DNA of 64,000 bases, taken from positions 28,662-92,661 of the forward strand of contig NZ_DBMV01000044.1 of the NCBI RefSeq assembly GCF_002298975.1, read 5' to 3'. Positions 58,170-64,000 of this stretch are shown here, in pieces. This DNA is from Ralstonia sp. UBA689. GTDB taxonomy: Bacteria; Pseudomonadota; Gammaproteobacteria; Burkholderiales; Burkholderiaceae. The notes under the pieces were generated by a model that ran no database searches, was not told where the DNA came from, and worked only from the letters and a program-made list of their open reading frames with translations. The first letter of the stretch is position 1; every line of letters starts with the position of its first letter. Made by a program: the position numbers and the translations under genes.

Positions 58170-58711
58170 TGCGCGCCCTCCTGAACTTTCAGGGTAGTCA
58201 TTTTTTCTTTCCATTCGGCCGTGCCTTCGCGCACCAGCTCACGCAGGGTGAGCTCCTGGTCGCCAATGCGGACGATGCGGCCATAGTTTTGTCCGATGTA
58301 CTGCCCCACATGCACGTGCTGCGTCTTGCCCCCGACAGACAGGACGCCTTCCGTCTCGCCGTTGCGCTTCATCGTCCCGAGCAGCTTGAAGGCTTCCAGC
58401 GGATAGTCTTCCAGCGGCTCGCGACGCCGGTTCGGCTCCGGCGATTCGTTTTGCGCGCGCGAGAGTTCCGCCACCTTCTGCACACTGAACGGATCAGTCT
58501 GCTTGGTGGTCGTGTATTCGCGCGGCGCGTAAGGTTTGGGTTGCGGCAGCGGCTGCACGGTCGTGCTGACACTCTGGCGCGCCTGCTGCATCCACTGCCG
58601 CAATTCGTCATCCTCGCTCGCGCCGCAGGCCGTCAGCACGACGGCCAGGCACAGCGGCGACAAGCGCAAGAGAGACGACCGGCGGCGACGGCTCATGGCG
58701 AGGCCCCTCAT
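58166..58711 (-). CDS. pilP: Type IV pilus assembly lipoprotein PilP
   Basis: PilP links the inner-membrane PilN/PilO pair to the PilQ secretin. The 181-residue lipoprotein has a lipobox ending at Cys29 (AVVLTAC) and the C-terminal fold LLGTMKRNGETEGVLSVGGK and VHVGQYIGQNYGRIVRI. The start at 58711 overlaps the pilO stop by four bases; an internal ATG at 58696 is also possible. Confidence 0.94.
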   Translation of the reverse strand: MRGLAMSRRRRSSLLRLSPLCLAVVLTACGASEDDELRQWMQQARQSVSTTVQPLPQPKPYAPREYTTTKQTDPFSVQKVAELSRAQNESPEPNRRREPLEDYPLEAFKLLGTMKRNGETEGVLSVGGKTQHVHVGQYIGQNYGRIVRIGDQELTLRELVREGTAEWKEKMTTLKVQEGAQ

Positions 58712-59367
58712 TTGGCGCCTCCCTTGGCGGCGGCAGCGGCCTTGCGCTGGGCGGCCTGCTCGTCGGCGTCGAGCGCGCGGTAAGCGTCAGCGCGGGCTTC
58801 CATCACCATGCCGCCGTCCTTGGTGCCCGTCAGCGAGATGTTCTGCAGCGTGACGATCCGCGACAGCCCAGCCACGTCGGCGGCGAACAACGCCATGTCG
58901 TGGTAGCGGCCATTGACCTTCACTGCCACGGGGATCTCTGCGTAGTACGGCTTGACCACGGCGCCCTGCGGACGGAACAGGTCGAAAGTCAGGCCACGCG
59001 CGATACCGGCGTGGTTGACGTCGGCCAAGAGCGCATCCATCTCGGTCTTGTTGGGCAGTTGCAGTTCGAGCTTGGCGACGCGGCGCTCCACCTCGGCCTT
59101 CTGCTGGCGCAGCGCCTCAAGGTTCACCACCTGCGCGAGCTTGCTCTGGTACGCAGATTTCAGGCTTTCCTGCTCGGTGCGCTTGGCGTCGCGCTCGTCA
59201 AACTTACCGCTCCAGTACAACTGCCAGCCCAGCCCGATCACCACAACTGCGGCAAGGATCATGAACAGGATGCGCGGCGCGATCGGCCAGGTTTCCGGCT
59301 CGTTCAGGTTCAGGCCACGGAACTGGCCGACCAGGTCTTCCAGCGAGATTTCGGTCGAGAGAGCCAT
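58708..59367 (-). CDS. pilO: Type IV pilus assembly protein PilO
   Basis: PilO pairs with PilN in the inner-membrane alignment complex. The 219-residue protein has one membrane helix (about 30-50), a coiled coil (about 60-110) and a ferredoxin-like periplasmic domain (ALLADVNHAGIARGLTFDLF; YAEIPVAVKVNGRYHDMALF). It starts two bases after pilN. The Ala-rich tail overlaps the pilP start. Confidence 0.94.
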   Translation of the reverse strand: MALSTEISLEDLVGQFRGLNLNEPETWPIAPRILFMILAAVVVIGLGWQLYWSGKFDERDAKRTEQESLKSAYQSKLAQVVNLEALRQQKAEVERRVAKLELQLPNKTEMDALLADVNHAGIARGLTFDLFRPQGAVVKPYYAEIPVAVKVNGRYHDMALFAADVAGLSRIVTLQNISLTGTKDGGMVMEARADAYRALDADEQAAQRKAAAAAKGGAK

Positions 59368-59369
59368 GG

Positions 59370-59999
59370 TTATTTCCTCGCCACTGCGCTGGCCGCACCG
59401 GGCTTGGCCGGCGTTGCCGGTTCAGCCTTCCATTGGAAGCGGACGGTGAAGTTGAAGAGGCGGCGCTGTTCCTTCAGGTTGTTCGTCATGGTGGTGGCCA
59501 CCGACTCGCCGAGTTCGGCATGATCGAGCCAGGACACCGAACTCAGGTTGCGCAGCAGATCCGACACCCGCTCGTTGGACTGCGCCACGCCAGACATGGT
59601 GTATTTGTCGCCCTCTTGCTTGAGCGAGGTCAGGTAGATGCCATCCGGCACCTGGCGCACCAGCTCTTCGAGCAACTGCACGGGGCGGTTGCGCAGGTTC
59701 TGCAGGCTTTCCACCGCCTGTTGGCGCTGCAGCAGGTCGTCGATGTCTTTCTTGAGGGTGTTGACCTCGGCGATCTGCTTGTCCATCTCCGCGTTCTTCT
59801 GCGTGAGGATCTGGTTGATGCGCTGCGCCTCTTCGGTCTGGTGATCGATCACCATGCCGCCCAGGAACACCACCACGGCGCCCGCAGCGGCCGCAGCGCC
59901 CAGGCTCATGAAGACTTTCTTACGCTTACCCGCACGCCGCTCGGCGTGATACGGCAGCAGATTGACGCTCGGGAGCGCATTGACGCTTTCGTTGGCCAT
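59370..59999 (-). CDS. pilN: Type IV pilus assembly protein PilN
   Basis: PilN binds cytoplasmic PilM through its conserved N-terminal INLLPYH-type motif, here VNLLPYHAERR (residues 13-23). A membrane helix (about 30-52), a coiled coil and a periplasmic domain (VPDGIYLTSLKQEGDKYTMS) follow. The length is 209 residues. It starts nine bases after pilM. Confidence 0.95.
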   Translation of the reverse strand: MANESVNALPSVNLLPYHAERRAGKRKKVFMSLGAAAAAGAVVVFLGGMVIDHQTEEAQRINQILTQKNAEMDKQIAEVNTLKKDIDDLLQRQQAVESLQNLRNRPVQLLEELVRQVPDGIYLTSLKQEGDKYTMSGVAQSNERVSDLLRNLSSVSWLDHAELGESVATTMTNNLKEQRRLFNFTVRFQWKAEPATPAKPGAASAVARK

Positions 60000-60008
60000 C
60001 GCCCCTCC

Positions 60009-61094
60009 TTATTGCAGCCCGCGCAGGGCCAGGCCCGCGCTGACGATGTACGCCGGCAGATCGCGTTGCAGATAGCGCGCGTTGACGTTCTTGGCCGCGC
60101 CCATGTTGGCGAACGGGTTGGCCAGCGTCGTGTTGATCTGCGTCTGCTGCTGAATGGCGGTCTGCACGCCCAGCAGCGACGCATGGCCGCCCGACAGCAC
60201 GATCTCGTCAACACGGCCGACGCTCGACGTCGACAGGAAGTTCTGGATCGCCTGGCTGACTTCCATCGCCAGCGTTTCGAGCGACGGCTTGAGCAACTGG
60301 CTGCGGTATTCGTCGGGCAGCGTGTTCTTGCGCTTCTTCACCTCGGCCTTGAGCAGATCGAGCGAGAACAGGCGGGAGATGCTCTGCGTGAGCTGATCGC
60401 CGGAGCCCGACAGCGGCTGCTCGTACAGCTCTTTCCAGCCCTGGTAGAACAGCGCATGCGAATGCGCGCCGCCCAGATGGAACATGGCCACCACGGGCAT
60501 GTCGCGCATCTCGGTCTCGGTGGCGTCCTGTTTGACCGCCAGCATGTGGGTCATGGCGCGCTGGATGGCGTTTTCCTCGACATCCATGACGATCGGCTTC
60601 AGGCCAGCCATCTCGGCGGCGGTCACGCGCTCGGTGACACGCTCTGAGACGGTCGCAGTCACGCGCACGCCGATCCCGCCCTCGGTTTCGGACGGGCCGA
60701 TCACCACGTAGTCGAAATTGACGTTTTGCGAAGGCGGAAACAGCCGGTTGGCCTCGCTCTCGACCTGCACGAAGAGTTCGTCTTCGGTCAGGTTGTCGGG
60801 CAGGCTGACGGTCTGCGACTCCGTCAGGCTGGAAGGAATGGCGAGCACGGCTTCCTTGCCGCGAATGCCCGCCTTGGCGATGGCGCGCTTGAGCGCATTG
60901 CCCACCGCATCAATATTGACCAGATTGCCGTCGGCGACGGCACTGCGTTCAATCAGCTCGCTGGCGCACTTCTCGAGACGGAAATCCCCCTGCTTGCCAT
61001 TGGCGGACAACTCCACCACCTTGACGCTGGAAGACCCGATATCAATCCCGACGATATTGCGGCGCAGCAGGCCGGACAACAAACCCCGTCGCAC
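60009..61094 (-). CDS. pilM: Type IV pilus assembly ATPase-like protein PilM
   Basis: PilM is an actin-like (FtsA-fold) cytoplasmic protein that anchors the pilus alignment complex. The 361-residue protein has the nucleotide-binding motifs VGIDIGSSSVKVVEL at the start and IVLSGGHASLLGV near the C-terminus. I chose the GTG at 61094 (VRRGLLSG): the length then matches the family and GGTGGGG lies just upstream. The frame is open a further 143 codons without family sequence. It heads pilMNOPQ, divergent from ponA. Confidence 0.94.
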   Translation of the reverse strand: MRRGLLSGLLRRNIVGIDIGSSSVKVVELSANGKQGDFRLEKCASELIERSAVADGNLVNIDAVGNALKRAIAKAGIRGKEAVLAIPSSLTESQTVSLPDNLTEDELFVQVESEANRLFPPSQNVNFDYVVIGPSETEGGIGVRVTATVSERVTERVTAAEMAGLKPIVMDVEENAIQRAMTHMLAVKQDATETEMRDMPVVAMFHLGGAHSHALFYQGWKELYEQPLSGSGDQLTQSISRLFSLDLLKAEVKKRKNTLPDEYRSQLLKPSLETLAMEVSQAIQNFLSTSSVGRVDEIVLSGGHASLLGVQTAIQQQTQINTTLANPFANMGAAKNVNARYLQRDLPAYIVSAGLALRGLQ

Positions 61095-61531
61095 AGAGAC
61101 ACCCCACCGTTTATATATTTTTGAACCCTGGCGCCCGCTCCACGTCCAACGTGCGCCATAGCCTGCATGGATTTGCTGCTGGATTCTCACAAAATCCTTT
61201 AGAACAGGCAAACGCTCCGGCTGACCGCGATGCATTTCGCAGGCGTCGATTCGTAAAGCGTTGTCAAAACCCCACGGTCGGGGGATACCCCTTTCGCCTG
61301 ACTTGATTTCCGCTTCGTCTACTTCTAACGGCGGATTCCCCGCGGCCTTGAATCTGGGTGCCGCGAGTGCACAATCCGCGCGCATCCGGTGCCGGGCACG
61401 CCACAAAACTGCGGCCCGAGTGCAGCCGGCAGCGCCGCCGTGACAGCGGTTACGCGTTGTTACGCCCCTACGGCCGGACCCCGCAGGTCCCGACGATATA
61501 ATCGCCGCCACGCTGACAGACACCCCTTGTA
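61095..61531. other. Divergent promoter region between pilM and ponA
   Basis: This is 437 bases with no supported gene. AT-rich sequence (TTTATATATTTTTG) lies just upstream of pilM and may hold its promoter. TATAAT at 61497-61502 may serve ponA. I see no repeat or RNA structure in the middle. Confidence 0.5.
61497..61502 (+). promoter_or_regulatory. Possible -10 box of ponA
   Basis: TATAAT 30 bases upstream of the ponA ATG; no good -35 at the expected distance. Confidence 0.4.
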
Positions 61532-63949
61532 ATGGCTACTGCCCAAACCACGCCCGCTTCGCCCAAGCCGCCCAAAGCCCGCCGCCCGCTCTGGGTACGC
61601 CTGCTTCTCTGGATGTTCGGCCTGTTCGTTGCCATGGGAGTCGTCGGCGCGCTGCTGGTGGGCTACGCCCTGCTGGTTGCCGCGCCCAACCTGCCTTCGC
61701 TGGACGCCATCACCGACTATCGGCCGAAGATCCCCCTGCGCGTCTACACCGCCGACAACGTGCTGATCGGCGAATTCGGCGAAGAGCGCCGCAGCTTCGT
61801 GCCGATCACGCAGATGCCCGACGTGATGAAGCGCGCCGTGCTCGCCATCGAGGACGACCGCTTCTACGAGCACGGCGGTGTCGACTTCGTCGGCGTGCTG
61901 CGCGCGGGCCTGGCCAACCTGCACGGCAGCCTGTCGCAAGGCGCCTCGACCATCACCATGCAGGTGGCGCGCAACTTCTTCCTCTCCAGCGAGAAGACGT
62001 ACACGCGCAAGCTCTACGAGATGCTACTGGCGTACAAGATTGAAGCCAGCCTCACGAAGGACCAGATCCTCGAGCTGTACATGAACCAGATCTACCTCGG
62101 CCAGCGCGCGTACGGCTTTGCCAGCGCCGAGCAGATCTACTTCGGCAAGAACATCAAGGACATCACCCTGGCAGAAGCCGCCATGCTCGCCGGCCTGCCC
62201 AAGGCGCCGTCGGCGTACAACCCGGTGGTGAACCCGAAGCGCGCCAAGATTCGCCAGGAATACATCCTGCAGCGCATGCGTGATCTGCACTACATCACGC
62301 CGGAGCAGTACCAGCAGGCCATCAACGAGCAACTGCCCGTGCGCGGCGAAGGCCATGAGTTCGATGTGCATGCCGAGTACGTGGCTGAGATGGTGCGCCA
62401 ACTCATGTATGCGCAGTACCGCGAAGAAACCTACACGCGCGGCCTGACCGTCTACACCACGCTGCGCAAGGGCGACCAGGACGTCGCCTACCAATCCGTG
62501 CGCCGCGGCATCCTCGACTACGAGCGTCGCCACGGCTACCGCGGCCCCGAGGCCTTCATCGACCTGCCCGCCGACGCCGACGACCGCGAACAGGCCATCG
62601 ACGACGTGCTGCTCGAACACCCGAACAGCGACGATCTGCAATCGGCCGTGGTGGTGAGCGTGGCGCCCAAGCTGGTGCGCGCCACCATGCTTTCCGGCGA
62701 GACCATCGAATTGTCGGGCGACGGCCTGCGCTTCGCCCAGGCTGCGCTGTCGGCCAATGCTCAGCCGAAGATCAAGCTGCGTCCGGGCGCGGTGATCCGC
62801 GTGACTCAGGATGCCAAGACGCAGAAATGGTCGATCACGCAACTGCCGGAAGTGGCCTCGGGTTTTGTCTCGCTGGACCCGCAGACGGGCGCGATCTACT
62901 CGATGGTCGGCGGCTTCGACTTCAACCGCAGCAAGTTCAACCACGTCACGCAGGCCTGGCGCCAGCCGGGTTCGAGCTTCAAGCCGTTCATCTACTCGGC
63001 GGCGGTGGACAAGGGCTTTTCGCCGTCCACGGTGATCAACGATGCGCCGCTGTCGATCCCGACCGGCGACACTGGTGGTCAGGTGTGGGAGCCGAAAAAC
63101 TACGGCGGCGGCTACGACGGTCCGATGACGATGCGCCGCGCGCTGCAGAAGTCGAAGAACCTCGTCTCGGTGCGCATCCTGCGCACCATCGGCACGCAAT
63201 ACGCGCAGCAGTACATCACCCGCTTCGGTTTCGAGGCCGATAAGCACCCGGCCTACCTGCCAATGGCGCTGGGCGCGGGCTCGGTGACTGTGCTGCAAAT
63301 GGCCGGCGCGTACTCGGTATTCGCCAACGGCGGCTACCGCGTCAACCCGTACATCATCGACCGCGTGGTCGATGCGCGCGGCACGGTCATCCAGCAGACC
63401 CATCCGATGACTGCAGCCAAGGACGCCGTGCGCGTGATCGACCCGCGCAACGACTTCATCATGGATTCACTGCTGCGCAGCGTCGTCTCGGGCGGTACGG
63501 GCTACCTGGCCAAGCAGAAGCTCGGCCGCACCGACATGGCCGGCAAGACCGGTACCACGAACGATTCGTTCGACGCCTGGTTCTGCGGCTATACGCCCAA
63601 GCTGGTCGGCGTGGCCTGGATCGGCTACGACAACCCACGCAGCCTGGGCGACCGCGAAACCGGTGGCGGCCTGGCCCTGCCGATCTGGATCAACTACATG
63701 AGCTACGCCTTGAAGGGCCAGCCCGAGACGGACCGTCAGCCACCCGAAGGCGTGGTGCAGATGGCCGGCGACTGGGCCTACGAGGAATACGCCAACGGCC
63801 AGGGCATCGCCTCGGTGGGGCTGGGCGATGCCATGCCGGGTGCGTCGGCGCCGGAGGGCGAACAGCCGGGGCAGCAGCCGAGCATCAACCTGGCTCCGAC
63901 GCCGGAACAGGAGAAGCAGAAGGTCCTCGACATGTTCCGCGGCAACTGA
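61532..63949 (+). CDS. ponA: Penicillin-binding protein 1A, bifunctional peptidoglycan synthase
   Basis: PBP1A polymerises and cross-links peptidoglycan in the periplasm. The 805-residue protein has a short cytoplasmic tail, one membrane helix (about 22-50) and a transglycosylase domain with Glu107 (AIEDDRFYEHGG) and GASTITMQVARN. A transpeptidase domain follows, with active-site Ser481 in GSSFKPF, the SKN box (LQKSKNLVS) and the KTGTT box. An OB-like insert separates the two catalytic domains, and a Pro/Gln-rich tail ends the protein. Its place divergent from pilM is conserved in proteobacteria. Confidence 0.97.
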   Translation: MATAQTTPASPKPPKARRPLWVRLLLWMFGLFVAMGVVGALLVGYALLVAAPNLPSLDAITDYRPKIPLRVYTADNVLIGEFGEERRSFVPITQMPDVMKRAVLAIEDDRFYEHGGVDFVGVLRAGLANLHGSLSQGASTITMQVARNFFLSSEKTYTRKLYEMLLAYKIEASLTKDQILELYMNQIYLGQRAYGFASAEQIYFGKNIKDITLAEAAMLAGLPKAPSAYNPVVNPKRAKIRQEYILQRMRDLHYITPEQYQQAINEQLPVRGEGHEFDVHAEYVAEMVRQLMYAQYREETYTRGLTVYTTLRKGDQDVAYQSVRRGILDYERRHGYRGPEAFIDLPADADDREQAIDDVLLEHPNSDDLQSAVVVSVAPKLVRATMLSGETIELSGDGLRFAQAALSANAQPKIKLRPGAVIRVTQDAKTQKWSITQLPEVASGFVSLDPQTGAIYSMVGGFDFNRSKFNHVTQAWRQPGSSFKPFIYSAAVDKGFSPSTVINDAPLSIPTGDTGGQVWEPKNYGGGYDGPMTMRRALQKSKNLVSVRILRTIGTQYAQQYITRFGFEADKHPAYLPMALGAGSVTVLQMAGAYSVFANGGYRVNPYIIDRVVDARGTVIQQTHPMTAAKDAVRVIDPRNDFIMDSLLRSVVSGGTGYLAKQKLGRTDMAGKTGTTNDSFDAWFCGYTPKLVGVAWIGYDNPRSLGDRETGGGLALPIWINYMSYALKGQPETDRQPPEGVVQMAGDWAYEEYANGQGIASVGLGDAMPGASAPEGEQPGQQPSINLAPTPEQEKQKVLDMFRGN

Positions 63950-64000
63950 ATCTCGCCGCCCACGAAAAAACCCGCCGTGGGGGTAATGCCGTTCAGTTAA

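Overview
The window reads as chromosomal DNA of a GC-rich beta-proteobacterium of the Burkholderiaceae, most likely Ralstonia. This rests on the conserved gene order (pilMNOPQ-aroKB-dgt, gltBD, mla-ibaG-murA-his-tat, petABC-sspAB), the style of the porin and Bug-type binding protein, and a short-form HisG. The species is not resolved.

Layout. (1) Positions 1-9168 are accessory. The N-terminal 1857 residues of a very large two-partner-secretion haemagglutinin-like exoprotein run off the left edge. They are followed by about 0.9 kb with no recognisable gene, a complete IS21-family element, the first 27 codons of a phage-type integrase cut by that element, and a tRNA-Thr(UGU). This looks like the tRNA-side border of an old genomic island. 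(2) 9198-15979 is core: sspB, sspA, cytochrome bc1 (petC, petB, petA), mscL, a Nif3-family gene and a membrane-anchored HtrA/DegS-like protease. (3) 16031-25604 holds a porin and a nutrient-uptake locus. The locus has a two-component system and a complete Fe3+-type ABC importer, plus a second, paralogous binding protein transcribed divergently next to the response regulator. (4) 25624-43111 is a run of 26 genes all on the minus strand: mlaFEDACB, an ABC-2 exporter, ibaG, murA, hisGDCB, marC, hisHAFIE, a small membrane protein and tatABC. Many neighbours overlap by ATGA. (5) 43291-46087 carries an orphan Bug-type binding protein and gltD. (6) 46120-52802 carries gltB, a RAYT-type (IS200-like) transposase unit with inverted TGGGGACAGATT tags, and an OmpW-family porin. 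(7) 53015-63949 carries dgt, aroB, aroK and the type IV pilus operon pilMNOPQ, with the class A penicillin-binding protein gene ponA divergent from pilM.

How the genes work together. Many concern the cell envelope: lipid asymmetry (Mla), peptidoglycan (MurA, PonA), Tat export (the Rieske protein here has a twin-arginine N-terminus), envelope proteolysis, porins, pili and a large exported adhesin. The metabolic part covers histidine, glutamate and shikimate synthesis and respiration.

Most worth a second look: the interrupted integrase next to tRNA-Thr; the exoprotein with a changed TPS signature and repeated CxxC pairs; the two-binding-protein, two-component, ABC-importer locus; and the RAYT unit in front of gltB. 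I found no clear sign of a wholly new system, CRISPR array or rRNA operon. Long open frames antisense to gltB, the exoprotein and other GC-rich genes are coding-bias shadows.
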